Notes under the pieces: model-generated
What the model was told of the DNA's origin: nothing
Databases searched by the model: none
Seen by the model: only the letters and a program-made list of their open reading frames with translations
Shown: positions 44,338-53,832 of the stretch, in pieces
Layout of the letters: each line of letters opens with the position of its first letter
How positions within the stretch are numbered: position 1 is the stretch's first letter
Program-made: the position numbers and the translations under genes
NCBI GenBank assembly: GCA_963708725.1
Contig: CAVPTL010000011.1
Coordinates: 118,044-182,043, forward strand
Length of the DNA: 64,000 nucleotides
Source of the DNA: CAVPTL01 sp963708725
GTDB lineage: Bacteria > Actinomycetota > Thermoleophilia > Gaiellales > JAICJC01
Direction: 5' to 3'

Positions 44338-45543
44338 ATGACCGAACTCCCAACCGGCACTGTCACCCTCATGTTCACCGACCTGGAGGGATCGACCGGC
44401 CTCATCCGAAAGCTCGGCGACCGCTACGGCGAGGTGCTCGACGACCACCGGCGGCTGCTGCGGGCTGTCGCGGCCCAACACGGAGGCGCGGAGGTCGACA
44501 CCAGCGGCGACGGCCAGTTCATCGCGTTTCCCAGCGCCCGTGACGGGCTGGCCGCCGCGGTGGCCGCCCAGCGGGCGGTTGCCGGCCATGATTGGCCCGA
44601 CGATGCCGCCGTACTGACGCGGATGGCGCTCCATACGAGCGAGCCGCGGCGAGGGGAGGAGGGCTACCACGGCCTGGGCGTGCACCTCGCCGCCCGGTTG
44701 TGCCAGGTGGGGAAGGGCGGGCAGGTGCTGGTGTCGGCGTCCACTCATGCGGTGGTCGGCGACGATCTGCCGGCCGGAGTAGTCGTGCGAAATCTGGGCG
44801 AGCGGACACTCAAGGATTTTGAGGCACCCCAACCGGTGTACGAGGTTGTGATCGAGGGAATCAGCCCCGACCCGGGCGGGGGTGATCAGGCGGACAAGGT
44901 GCGAGTGGTGGTCGCAGACGACTCGGTGCTGTTGCGCGAGGGCATCGTGCGGCTGCTGGAGCAGGCGGGATTCGACGTCGTCGGCCAGGCCGACAACCCC
45001 GACGATCTGGTGCGACGGGTCGGCTTTGCCAAGCCCGATGTCGTGATCATCGACATCCGGATGCCTCCCAGCTTCACCGATGAGGGCCTCCAGGCGGCCG
45101 CCCAGATCCGTGAGCGGCACCCCCAGGTGGGGGTGCTGGTGCTGTCTCAGTACGTGGAGCCCGGGTATGCGACCGCGCTTCTCAGCGAACGCACCGAAGG
45201 CACCGGCTACCTGCTGAAGGACACCGTCGCCAACGTGGAGGAGTTCACCGACGCGGTGCGTCGCGTTGCGGCCGGTGGATCGGCGCTCGACCCCGCGGTG
45301 GTGTCGATGCTGGTGGGACGTCCGCGGGCCGACGATCCGCTCGGCGCGCTCACGCCGCGCGAGCGCGAGGTGCTCGAGTTGATGGCAGAGGGCCTCTCCA
45401 ACCGAGGGATCGCCTCCCGGCTGGTTGTGACCGAGCGCGCAGTCGAGAAGCACGTCACCAACATTTTCGCAAAGCTCGGCCTGATGGCGACGGTGGAGGA
45501 TCACCGCCGGGTGCGCGCGGTGCTGACGCTGCTGGAGACCTGA
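44338..45543 (+). CDS. Cyclase-homology domain fused to REC and LuxR-type HTH
   Basis: A 401-residue three-domain protein. Residues 1-180 are a class III nucleotide cyclase homology domain (LMFTDLEGSTGL; DTSGDGQF); both metal Asp residues are present, but the usual substrate Lys is Asp and the transition-state Asn is His (GVHLAARL), so catalysis is doubtful. Residues 190-320 are a receiver domain (DDSVLLREG; IIDIRMPP; YLLKDTV). Residues 335-400 are a NarL/LuxR HTH (LTPREREVLELMAEGLSN). TACGAT at 44307 excludes the earlier GTG at 44299. No kinase adjacent. Confidence 0.88.
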   Translation: MTELPTGTVTLMFTDLEGSTGLIRKLGDRYGEVLDDHRRLLRAVAAQHGGAEVDTSGDGQFIAFPSARDGLAAAVAAQRAVAGHDWPDDAAVLTRMALHTSEPRRGEEGYHGLGVHLAARLCQVGKGGQVLVSASTHAVVGDDLPAGVVVRNLGERTLKDFEAPQPVYEVVIEGISPDPGGGDQADKVRVVVADDSVLLREGIVRLLEQAGFDVVGQADNPDDLVRRVGFAKPDVVIIDIRMPPSFTDEGLQAAAQIRERHPQVGVLVLSQYVEPGYATALLSERTEGTGYLLKDTVANVEEFTDAVRRVAAGGSALDPAVVSMLVGRPRADDPLGALTPREREVLELMAEGLSNRGIASRLVVTERAVEKHVTNIFAKLGLMATVEDHRRVRAVLTLLET

Positions 45544-45553
45544 TTCCAAACGC

Positions 45554-45581
45554 CGAGCGACCCGCCGGGGCGGGTCGCTCG
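45554..45581. terminator. Strong hairpin between convergent genes
   Basis: CGAGCGACCCGCC and its exact complement separated by GG: a 13-bp perfect stem midway between the stops at 45543 and 45614. No T-run; probably a bidirectional terminator. Confidence 0.7.
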
Positions 45582-45613
45582 AGGTAGGCGTGGAGTTGGT
45601 GTAGCCGGCGGGT

Positions 45614-47833
45614 TCAGTCCCCGGAGGCCTCCTGGATCGATGACCGATCGGCCTCGATGCTGACCTGCGGCAGCCACTGGAGCGGCTTGGGCAGATACCA
45701 GTTCCAGTCTCCGAGGAGCTTCATCGAGGCGGGCAGCAGCACCCCGCGAATGATGGTGGCGTCGATCAGGATGGCCGAGGCCAGCCCGACGCCGAACTCC
45801 TTGAAGTCAACGATGCTCAGGGTGACGAAGATCCCAAACACCCCGACCATCACGATCGCCGCGCTGGTGACCACGCCCGCGGTGGACTTGATCCCCTTGG
45901 CGACCGCCTCGTCGGTGGACATCCCACCGTCGACCAGTTCCTTGATCCGGCTGAGGATGAACACGTGGTAGTCCATCGACAGCCCGAACAGGATGACGAA
46001 CAGAAACAGCGGGAGCCACGGCGCGACACCACCGGTCGGACTGAATCCGAGGATCGAACCGCCGTGTCCCTCCTGGAACACCCAGACCAGCACTCCGTAG
46101 GCGGCTGCGACCGACAGCAGGTTGAGGATGATCGCCTTGATCGGGATCACGATCGACCTGAAGGTCACCATCAAGAGCAGGAACGCCAGGCCAAGCACGA
46201 ACCCGAATACCAGCGGTGCGTTCTGGCTCAGAGTGGCCGTGTAGTCGGCGTTTACCGCGGTTTCACCGGTGACGTTGGCCTCGGCTCCCGACACCTGGCC
46301 GACCGTGTTTGGAATCAGGTTTTGGCGCAGGTTTCGCAGAGCGTTCTTCGAGGCCTGGTTGCTGCCGTTGCCGGCCAGCGGCATGGCCACGGTTGTGATC
46401 GTGTGGGCCTTGTTGGTGGTGATATCGACCGGCTGATGAGCCGTGCCGTCTGCCAGCGCCTGATTTCGAAGCGCGGTGATTGCGTTCGTGACCGTCGGCG
46501 AGGTCGTGTCGGGGCTTTGGATGACCACCACGGCCGGTGACTCGCTGTTGGGGAACGCCTGCTCCATGTGATGGAGCACCGAGATTCCCGGCAGGTTGGG
46601 TGGGAGGTCGTCGATGCCGGTGTTGTGGACCTTGAAGTTGATCGCGGGTGATGCGATCACCAGCAGCACGAGCACCGAGGCAACCGCCGAGATCACCGGC
46701 CGCGCCAGCACGCGGTCGAGGATTGCCGACCAGATGCGCGATTCGGTGCGGGCCGGCTTGCGGCGACGCAGGAACGGAATCCGTACCCGGCCCTTATCGA
46801 CGTGTCGGCCCAGCAGCGAGAGCAGTGCGGGGAGCGCTGTCAGCGACCCGAGCATTGCGACTCCCACGACCATGATCGTGCCGACCGCAAACGCGGTGGA
46901 TTGCTTGTCTCCGGTCAGGAACTGTCCGGCCATCGCCACCATCACGGTGAAGCCGGAGATCAGGATCGCACGACCAGAGGTGGCCGAGGCGATCTCGACA
47001 GCGGTCAGCTCGTCACGACCGGCCTGGCGTTCTTCGCGCTCGCGCTTCAGATAGAAGAGCGAGTAGTCCACTCCCACAGCCATGCCGATCAGGGTGATCA
47101 CGATCGAGGTGTTGTCGTCGATCGGGAAGATGTGGCTGGGGATTGCGACCAGCCCGATGGTTGCGATTACGCCCGAGATCGCCAGCAGCACGGGGACTCC
47201 GGCTGCGATCAGCGCGCCGAACGCGAGGATCAGGATGATCAGGGTCACCGGCAGTGACAGCGTCTCGGCGCGGTGAAGGTCGTTTTGCACGGACTTGTCG
47301 ATCTGACTCCCCACACTCGCGTCGCCGAACTCCTCGATGCGAAGCTGGGGGTTCTGCTTCTGCGCGGCGCGGATAGCGGCGTTGACCGGGCCGATCCGAT
47401 CACCGGCGGAGTCGATCTTGCCCTTGATATCGAACTGCACGAGGGCCGAGTGCCGGTCCTTCGAAACGAGGCCGGCGGCCCCGGTGTCGGTGGCTGCGGT
47501 CAGGTGTGTGACCACCGGGATGGCCGCGACCCGTTGGCGGACGTCGGCGATCGCGGCCTGGAACGCTGGATCGTTGACGGTCAGCTTCGAACTGTGGATC
47601 AACGTCTCTTCATGCGCCGGGGTCGGGAAGCTCTTCGCGAGCGCCTGCTCGGCCTTCCCAGACTGTCCGGTGTACCCGTCCGCCTGGGTGAGCGACTTCG
47701 TTCCGACGGCACCGCCGATGACCACCGCGAGCACCACGAACACGAGCCAGCCAACCAGCACGGACTTCTTGTGCCGCGCGCTCCAACCACCGATGCGGGC
47801 GGCGATTCCTCCATGTCGTCCTGCGTGCAACAT
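45614..47833 (-). CDS. MMPL/RND-family transporter
   Basis: A 739-residue protein with two repeats, each of one membrane segment, a large extracytoplasmic domain and five more segments. Typical motifs: GMAVGVDYSLFYLKREREER in the first half and FGLSMDYHVFILSRIKE in the second, which carry the proton-relay Asp residues. Exports lipids or hydrophobic compounds in actinobacteria. GGAG precedes the start. The divergent region holds a 46-nt dyad. Confidence 0.92.
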   Translation of the reverse strand: MLHAGRHGGIAARIGGWSARHKKSVLVGWLVFVVLAVVIGGAVGTKSLTQADGYTGQSGKAEQALAKSFPTPAHEETLIHSSKLTVNDPAFQAAIADVRQRVAAIPVVTHLTAATDTGAAGLVSKDRHSALVQFDIKGKIDSAGDRIGPVNAAIRAAQKQNPQLRIEEFGDASVGSQIDKSVQNDLHRAETLSLPVTLIILILAFGALIAAGVPVLLAISGVIATIGLVAIPSHIFPIDDNTSIVITLIGMAVGVDYSLFYLKREREERQAGRDELTAVEIASATSGRAILISGFTVMVAMAGQFLTGDKQSTAFAVGTIMVVGVAMLGSLTALPALLSLLGRHVDKGRVRIPFLRRRKPARTESRIWSAILDRVLARPVISAVASVLVLLVIASPAINFKVHNTGIDDLPPNLPGISVLHHMEQAFPNSESPAVVVIQSPDTTSPTVTNAITALRNQALADGTAHQPVDITTNKAHTITTVAMPLAGNGSNQASKNALRNLRQNLIPNTVGQVSGAEANVTGETAVNADYTATLSQNAPLVFGFVLGLAFLLLMVTFRSIVIPIKAIILNLLSVAAAYGVLVWVFQEGHGGSILGFSPTGGVAPWLPLFLFVILFGLSMDYHVFILSRIKELVDGGMSTDEAVAKGIKSTAGVVTSAAIVMVGVFGIFVTLSIVDFKEFGVGLASAILIDATIIRGVLLPASMKLLGDWNWYLPKPLQWLPQVSIEADRSSIQEASGD

Positions 47834-47965
47834 TGCCTACTCCTTGAATCGATGACCCGGGGCAAGAGGCCTCGGTGATGACCGACTCAGACTCGGCGAT
47901 CCGCGGCGTGGTGGCAGTGGAGTGGGCAGGCGTATGGACGGTGGCTATCTCCGCCTCGGTGGTGG

Positions 47966-48011
47966 GGTTATCCACACCGTGTGCGAGCGTTCGCAAATGG
48001 TGTGGCTACCC
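47966..48011. promoter_or_regulatory. 46-nt dyad between mmpL and the two-component genes
   Basis: Outer arms GGTTATCCACACC and GGTGTGGCTACCC (11 of 13 pairs) and inner arms GCGA/TCGC share one centre near 47988. Position between divergent genes suggests an operator, for example for an unlinked dimeric repressor of the transporter. Confidence 0.45.
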
Positions 48012-48049
48012 GTATCGCGCGGATTGTGACCGTATGCGACGATGGCAGC

Positions 48050-48403
48050 ATGAGCCTGACTGTGCTGATCGTCGACGATCACCCGGGATTCCGCGCTCGC
48101 GCTCGCGCGCTTCTGGAGTCGGAGGGGTTTGTGGTGCTGGCCGAGGCCGAGGACGGTGCATCGGGCGTGCGGCTGGCGGCGGAGCTCTCGCCGCGGGTGG
48201 TGCTGCTGGATGTCCAGCTGCCCGACATGGACGGATTCGAGGTCGCGGCCGGGATCTCCGCGGCCCAGGTCGATGCCCAGATCGTGCTTGTCTCGAGCCG
48301 AGACGGTAGCGAGTTCGGCGAACTCGTGGCCAAAAGCGGTGCGCGCGGGTTCATTCCCAAAGCCGAGCTGTCGGGCGCCGGCCTGATGGCCCTGCTGGCA
48401 TGA
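48050..48403 (+). CDS. Single-domain response regulator
   Basis: A 117-residue receiver domain without an output domain: acidic pair VDDHPGF, phospho-acceptor D54 in LLDVQLPDMDGF, conserved Lys in GFIPKAEL. Coupled by ATGA to the sensor kinase downstream, so it is its likely partner. Without a DNA-binding domain it must act by protein contact or phosphotransfer. Confidence 0.9.
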   Translation: MSLTVLIVDDHPGFRARARALLESEGFVVLAEAEDGASGVRLAAELSPRVVLLDVQLPDMDGFEVAAGISAAQVDAQIVLVSSRDGSEFGELVAKSGARGFIPKAELSGAGLMALLA

Positions 48404-50958
48404 GGGGGCCACGATTCACCCTGGCGGTGCTGGCGGCGCTGATCGTCGGCAGTGCCATCGGGATCTACATCGAGTCGGTCACAGACGTGCGCCAAAACGG
48501 CGGCATGTACCTGGGGTTCGGGTTGGCGGTGGTGTGGTCATTCGTGGTGGCGGGGCTGATCGCGTGGCGACGCCGCCCGGGAAACCGCACGGGGCTCTTG
48601 ATGATCGCCGTCGGCTTCGCGTGGCTGACCTCGGCCTTCACCGACGCGCCCAACGATCTGGTGTTCACGATCGGCCTGGTGGCGAGCAACTTCTGGCCGG
48701 CGTTGCTGGTTCACCTGTTGCTGTCGTATCCGAGCGGCTATCTCGACCGGCGGGCGCGCTGGATCGTGATTGTGACCTACCTCGACACCGTGGTGCTGTC
48801 GACGCTCACCCTGCCGTTCACCCAGCCTCGGCTCGACGGCGGCGCCGACGTCCGTTCGGCCGACAACCTGCTGCTGGTCTCCCACCAGCCGGGTCTGGTT
48901 TCTGCGATTCAGTCGCTCGCGGTGATCGTGGCCGTGCCGCTCGTCGTGGCGGTGCTGGTCACGCTGATTCAGCGGTGGCGGGCGGCTTCCGCGGCCCGGC
49001 GGCGGGTACTCGGCCCGATGTATCTCACCGGAGCGGTGGCGATCGCGGTGCTCGGTCTGGTGGTCGGAATCGTCGAGGCGCTGGGGCTGGCGTCGCAGTC
49101 GCTGACCTTCTACGCGATCTCGGTCGTCTTCACCGCCATCCCCATCGGCTTTTTGCTGGGGATCTTGCGAACGCGTCTGGATCGTTCGAACGCCGTGGGC
49201 ACGCTGACATCCACCATGCGCGAACAGAGCGCCCCCGGCGGGCTTCGCGACGCGTTGCGGGTGGCGCTCAACGACCCGACGCTCGAACTCGCCTACCGTC
49301 GTGCGGGATCGGACGAGTACGTCGACGTGGCCGGCGAGCGGTACGTGCTGCCCGACCCATCGACCGGCCGGGGAGTGACGACGATCGAGCATCACGGCGA
49401 GGTGGTGGCGGCGCTCGTTCATGATCCGGTGCTGCTCGAGGATGCGGGCCTGATCGACGCGGTGTGCGGTCCGGCCGCGCTGGCCATCGAGAACGAGCGA
49501 CTCCAGGCCGAGTTGCGGGCGCAGTTCCAGGAGGTCAGTGTCTCGGAGCGGCGGCTGCGCGATGTGCTCGAAAATGTGCATCTGATCGCTGTCAGCCTCG
49601 ATCTTGACGGCCGGATCACGTTTGCCAACCAGTATTTCGCCGATCTCTCGGGCTGGACACGCGACCAGCTCGTCGGTCGCGTGTGGCCAGAGCTCGTCCA
49701 CAACCAGACCTTGCTCGTCACCAAATCCGGCGATGTGCGTGAGATCGCCTGGTCAAAGACGCTGACTCGCGACGTTGATGGCGCGATCCGCGGGTCGACC
49801 AGCATCGGTCAGGACGTGACCGAGCAAAACCGCAGCGGCCGGCAGGAGGCGTCTCTTCGGCGAATCGCGACGATGGTGGCGATCCAGGCTCCCGCCGACG
49901 AGATCTTCCACACGGTGGCCGAGGACGTTGCCCACCTGCTGGGAGCGCATACCTCGAACATGGTGAGGTTCGACGGCCCGAGGACAGGCACGGTGGTCGC
50001 CGGGTGGAGCGAGCCCAACACGACCACGATGCCGGTGGGGGAGGAGGTTGTGTTCGACGGCCCGACCGCAATCCCCGCGGTGCGGCGCACCGGCAAGGCG
50101 ACCCGCGTCGATGACTACTCGGGGATCGAAGGCGAGCTGGCCGAGCGTCTGCGCGGGCTGGGTCTGGGCTCGACCGTGTCTGCGCCGGTCACCGTCGACG
50201 GCCGGGTGTGGGGTGCGATCACGGTCTCGACGGTTGGCGATGCGAAGCTCCCGCCGGATGCCGAGACGCGCATCGTGCAGTTCACCGAACTGGTCGCAGT
50301 GGCGCTCTCGACCGCCGAGGCCCGATCGCAGCTTGCCGGTTCCCGGGCCAGGATCGTGGCCGCCGGAGACGCCGAGCGCCGTCGTTTGGAGCGGAATCTT
50401 CACGATGGTGCGCAGCAGCGGCTGGTGTCGCTCGCGCTGGGCATCCGCATGGCCAGGTCGGCGGTCGGCGAAGGATCGGAGGCGGCGGCGCTGCTCGAAT
50501 CGGCGAGTGTGGAGCTTGCAGAGGCATTGGCCGAGCTCCGAGAACTCGCCCGCGGGATCCACCCGGCGGTGCTGACCGACCGGGGGCTGCCCTCTGCGGT
50601 TGAGGCGTTGACGGACAGGTCGAGCGTGCCGGTCAAGTTGGGTCTCGAGTTGCCCAACCGGCTGCCGTCGGCAGTTGAGGCGGCGATCTACTACGTGGTG
50701 GCCGAGGCGCTCACCAACGTCACCAAGTACGCGCGAGCGACGTGCGTCGAGGTCATCGTCACGACCGATGATGGGACGGCGCGGGTGGAGGTCATCGACG
50801 ATGGCGTGGGAGGGGCCGATCCGTCGCTTGGGAGTGGTCTCAACGGACTCACCGACCGCGTCGAGGCACTCGACGGCCGGCTGCAGGTGACCAGCGATCG
50901 CGGTAAGGGCACGCGCGTGGTCGCCGAGGTTCCGTTGATGATCGGCGCCCCAACGTAG
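48400..50958 (+). CDS. Membrane sensor histidine kinase, NarL-partner type (HisKA_3)
   Basis: An 852-residue kinase. About eight membrane segments (to residue 265), a linker region, a PAS domain (about 377-480; DLDGRITFANQYF), a GAF domain (about 490-640), HisKA_3 with phospho-accepting H668 in RRRLERNLHDGAQQRL, and HATPase_c with N-box EALTNVTKYA near 768 and DDGVGGADP. This kinase class usually pairs with LuxR-type regulators; the coupled partner here is HTH-less, while the orphan REC-HTH fusion at 44.3 kb is another candidate. Confidence 0.93.
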   Translation: MRGPRFTLAVLAALIVGSAIGIYIESVTDVRQNGGMYLGFGLAVVWSFVVAGLIAWRRRPGNRTGLLMIAVGFAWLTSAFTDAPNDLVFTIGLVASNFWPALLVHLLLSYPSGYLDRRARWIVIVTYLDTVVLSTLTLPFTQPRLDGGADVRSADNLLLVSHQPGLVSAIQSLAVIVAVPLVVAVLVTLIQRWRAASAARRRVLGPMYLTGAVAIAVLGLVVGIVEALGLASQSLTFYAISVVFTAIPIGFLLGILRTRLDRSNAVGTLTSTMREQSAPGGLRDALRVALNDPTLELAYRRAGSDEYVDVAGERYVLPDPSTGRGVTTIEHHGEVVAALVHDPVLLEDAGLIDAVCGPAALAIENERLQAELRAQFQEVSVSERRLRDVLENVHLIAVSLDLDGRITFANQYFADLSGWTRDQLVGRVWPELVHNQTLLVTKSGDVREIAWSKTLTRDVDGAIRGSTSIGQDVTEQNRSGRQEASLRRIATMVAIQAPADEIFHTVAEDVAHLLGAHTSNMVRFDGPRTGTVVAGWSEPNTTTMPVGEEVVFDGPTAIPAVRRTGKATRVDDYSGIEGELAERLRGLGLGSTVSAPVTVDGRVWGAITVSTVGDAKLPPDAETRIVQFTELVAVALSTAEARSQLAGSRARIVAAGDAERRRLERNLHDGAQQRLVSLALGIRMARSAVGEGSEAAALLESASVELAEALAELRELARGIHPAVLTDRGLPSAVEALTDRSSVPVKLGLELPNRLPSAVEAAIYYVVAEALTNVTKYARATCVEVIVTTDDGTARVEVIDDGVGGADPSLGSGLNGLTDRVEALDGRLQVTSDRGKGTRVVAEVPLMIGAPT

Positions 50959-51003
50959 CCGGTTCGATTGCCGCCGCCCCGCGACTGGCCGTAGAGTGTT
51001 GGG

Positions 51004-51505
51004 GTGGATCCCAAGTCAGGTGTGGTCATCGTGGTTGGCGTGCTGGTCGCGTTGGGTGCCCTCGTCGCCCTGAGCGGTCGCGGCGGCGTCGGCGGCGCGC
51101 GTGACCGCGGCCGCATCCGATGGGACTCCGACGTGTACCGGCCGCGATCTGAAGCTCTCCATCAGGTTGGCCAGCCATACGGTGGGACGGGCCAAGTCCT
51201 ACTACACGCTCACACCGCGCGGGTACTGCGAGTTTCGCCGCCCCGGCGTCCCGGTGAGGGTGAGTGTGCGGACAACCCAGGGCGCGATCGATCCGGCGAC
51301 GGTCGCCGATCAGATCCCACAATCGACCACGTGGGGAGCAAACGCGTGGGGCCAGACCGTCGCACCGGGAAGCCAGACGCTCACGATGAGCTCCACCCGT
51401 CGACTTGCGACCTGGTGTGGCATCGGCGGCGGTCAGCGGGTGACGCTGACCGTATCGGCGCCTGGTGCCGGCAGCGCTTCGGTGAGCGAGCACCTGTGCA
51501 GCTGA
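51004..51505 (+). CDS. Small secreted protein, DUF4232-like, probably frameshifted
   Basis: The GTG at 51004 (TAGAGT ends 6 nt before it) opens an N-terminal hydrophobic segment, VVIVVGVLVALGALVAL, but that frame becomes nonsense near 51100. The next frame from about 51100 reads CTGRDLKLSIRLASHTVG... YCEFRRPGVPV and ends SEHLCS, similar to actinobacterial DUF4232 domains and lacking a signal peptide of its own. Joining the two needs a +1 shift between about 51070 and 51100. Confidence 0.6.
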
Positions 51506-51551
51506 GTGTCCGCCGAGGGAACAATTCTGGCGCCCGAACGGTCGGAGGAAC

Positions 51552-52550
51552 ATGAGACGGCGGCACATGGCGTTGGTTGCGGTGGCTGTGGTGATCGCGG
51601 CTACCGTGATCGGGACGTTTGCCTGGCAGCGGGATTCGGTGGGCACACCCGGGGGCGAAGACGCGCCGGCCGGCGAGGCTCCCGCGGTGGCACAGGGCAA
51701 TCCGCCGCCGGCGTACGTCGAGTTTGGAAAGCCGGGGAAGTGGCTGGCCCAGGGCTCCTCCTGCTGGGCAAGCGGCACCGCGGGGGCGTGCGTCGACGCG
51801 GCCTCCCCCAGCGTGGTCAAGGGGTTGCCAACGGTGGTGGTTGCGCCCGGCTCGGTTGGCCGCATCCACCTCGGATTCAGCGCCGACAAGATCCACCTGT
51901 CGATCGGCGGCAAGGCAGTCCCGTCGACCGGGACCCGGACGATCGCGTTTCGAGCGAAGCGCCCGGGGATCATCGAGATCTTTACCAACCACGGCAGTGA
52001 CGACGCGAGCTATTACGGACGAATCGCATTTGCCGCCGGTTCCGGCAGCGCGGCGGCTCCGATCCACTGGAAACGGTTTTCGGACTCGAACCTGACGTTT
52101 CGCTATCCGGGCACCTGGCGGCTCTACACATGGGGCTTTTACTCGAGCTTCACGACGCCGCTGGTCTACCTCAGCACGGGCAAGGAGCACAGGCCGTGCA
52201 CAACCCACGCGACCAAGAGATTCGAGTCGACGAGCTGCGGGCCGGCGCTTGAGTATCTGGAGCCCTCGGGTGTGTTCGTGACGTGGAGCGTCGTGGGTAT
52301 GCCCACCGGCAGCTACAAGAGCTTCCCCGGGATCCGGCTCGACGTCGGGGGCCAACCGGCTCGCCTTGAGATTGGGGCACCGGAGTCGGCGTGCGCGCAC
52401 ATCGGAGGCTCGAGGTCGGTGGCCGCCGACATTCGGACGGCGGCTGCGCACAGCTGGGTTGAGATGAACGCGTGCCTGAGCGGCCCCGACATCGGCGTTG
52501 GGTTGGCTCAGGTCAAGGCCATGCTCGCGTCGACCCGATGGACGCGGTAG
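51552..52550 (+). CDS. Membrane-anchored or secreted protein of unknown function
   Basis: A 332-residue protein: N-terminal membrane segment (LVAVAVVIAATVIGTFAW), Pro/Ala/Gly-rich linker, then an extracytoplasmic region in two parts (about 50-165 and 170-330; the second begins WKRFSDSNLTFRYPGTWRLY). Cys residues at several points may form disulfides. Not recognised. Confidence 0.72.
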   Translation: MRRRHMALVAVAVVIAATVIGTFAWQRDSVGTPGGEDAPAGEAPAVAQGNPPPAYVEFGKPGKWLAQGSSCWASGTAGACVDAASPSVVKGLPTVVVAPGSVGRIHLGFSADKIHLSIGGKAVPSTGTRTIAFRAKRPGIIEIFTNHGSDDASYYGRIAFAAGSGSAAAPIHWKRFSDSNLTFRYPGTWRLYTWGFYSSFTTPLVYLSTGKEHRPCTTHATKRFESTSCGPALEYLEPSGVFVTWSVVGMPTGSYKSFPGIRLDVGGQPARLEIGAPESACAHIGGSRSVAADIRTAAAHSWVEMNACLSGPDIGVGLAQVKAMLASTRWTR

Positions 52551-52614
52551 CCGGCTAGCTCGTCCACTGGTTACGGCGTAGACTGTGTGAGTATCGTCAC
52601 CTCGGGAGCGTGCG

Positions 52615-52965
52615 GTGAACTGCAGTCATTGCGGGGGAGTGGTCAGCCGGGAGTTCCGGTTTTGCCCATGGTGCTCGATGGCACAGGTGGGCAAGGCGGT
52701 CGCGCAGTTTCCGCCACATCCCGATGTGGACGCGCCGGGCCGGGGACTGCGCGTGTCGCGGTACTTCGATCCCGACATCGGACCGGTGCACACGCGGCTG
52801 AGCATCTACGACGCCGAGGGACGGGTTACCAGCGTGGTTGCGCTGGACGACGCCCAGACTGCTCGGCTGTCCGAGTTCCTGCGAAATCTGGGCGACGATG
52901 CTCCCACCGAGCGCATCGGCGAGCCCCTGAAACGGCTGGTCGATCGCCTCGATCCGCGGGGGTAA
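52615..52965 (+). CDS. Small zinc-ribbon protein of unknown function
   Basis: A 116-residue protein with an N-terminal zinc ribbon (CSHCGG and CPWCS) and an alpha/beta remainder. GTG start with GGGAG 8 nt upstream; a possible TAGACT -10 box lies at 52574. No partner apparent. Confidence 0.68.
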   Translation: MNCSHCGGVVSREFRFCPWCSMAQVGKAVAQFPPHPDVDAPGRGLRVSRYFDPDIGPVHTRLSIYDAEGRVTSVVALDDAQTARLSEFLRNLGDDAPTERIGEPLKRLVDRLDPRG

Positions 52966-52978
52966 CCAGCCCGCAGGG

Positions 52979-53173
52979 CTAGGAACCGCGGTGGAACAGG
53001 CGGTGCACCCAACCCGGGTGCTCGAGCCGCTCCGCGGCATGCGTGCGGGCGTCCTCCGAGCGAAGGAAGGCTTCCTCGGGGTTGCCGTTCTGCTCCGTTC
53101 GGCCGGGCGCATCGGCGCCGGCGTCGGCGGAGAAGACATCCCTGATCACGTTGAACTGGTTGCCGAAACCCAT
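52979..53173 (-). CDS. Small soluble protein of unknown function
   Basis: A 64-residue protein, MGFGNQFNVIRDVFSAD..., ending HPGWVHRLFHRGS. TACACT lies 9 nt upstream of this ATG on the minus strand, which argues for a real gene and this start. Confidence 0.55.
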   Translation of the reverse strand: MGFGNQFNVIRDVFSADAGADAPGRTEQNGNPEEAFLRSEDARTHAAERLEHPGWVHRLFHRGS

Positions 53174-53246
53174 CGTGAACTCAGTGTAGGGGCCTCGAGA
53201 CAGGTAGCACAAGGGGCGATGCGCGAATGTCTGGCTATCTGCGCGC

Positions 53247-53486
53247 GTGACGGAGAGGTATCGTGGGCCGGTGGCGGCGCGTCTCAAGTCCAAGTATCGG
53301 TTGCGGTTCTCGCTGGTCTATTGCGGAGCGATCGTGGGCGGGGCGATCCTGGGAGCGTGGCTGATCGGCGGCCCGGTCGGATTGTTCGCGGGCAGCGCAA
53401 CGTGCGGCTGCGTTGCTTGGGGCGGGCTGATCCTGTACGCCAAGGCCCACCAGGCAGACGTGATGGAGCCGCGCGGCCGCGCGTGA
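53247..53486 (+). CDS. Small membrane protein
   Basis: A 79-residue protein with a basic N-terminus and two Gly-rich membrane segments (residues 24-45 and 48-66). GTG start. Function unknown. Confidence 0.55.
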   Translation: MTERYRGPVAARLKSKYRLRFSLVYCGAIVGGAILGAWLIGGPVGLFAGSATCGCVAWGGLILYAKAHQADVMEPRGRA

Positions 53487-53495
53487 GAATCGCCG

Positions 53496-53762
53496 TTAGC
53501 TGAGTGGCGCGAGCAGAAACACCACGACCAGGAGCATCAGCAGCGACAGGGCGACACCGACGGCGCCCAGGACGATTCCTGCCGTCGCCATCCAATCGCC
53601 GCTGAGCGATGGGTCTGCTCGGATCTGCCGCCTGGCGCTGATGCCGAGCCAGAGAGCCAGCAGGGGTGCGACCACGGGGATGAACACGAGACCGATGATG
53701 CCGAGTACGAACGAGGCGACGGCCCGGTCAGAGGTGCGCTGTAGTGGGACGGCCAAGATCAA
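53496..53762 (-). CDS. DUF4190-like small membrane protein
   Basis: An 88-residue protein with two membrane segments separated by ISARRQIRADPSLSGD. The pattern VASFVLGIIGLV...ALWLGISARRQI...AGIVLGAVGVAL is the DUF4190 layout. TTG start assumed; function unknown. Confidence 0.68.
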   Translation of the reverse strand: MILAVPLQRTSDRAVASFVLGIIGLVFIPVVAPLLALWLGISARRQIRADPSLSGDWMATAGIVLGAVGVALSLLMLLVVVFLLAPLS

Positions 53763-53832
53763 GATGATATCCGCCCGCCGCCACGCGCATCAGCTATTTG
53801 ACTTCGCCCGCGTGAACTGCGAGGTTAGCCTG

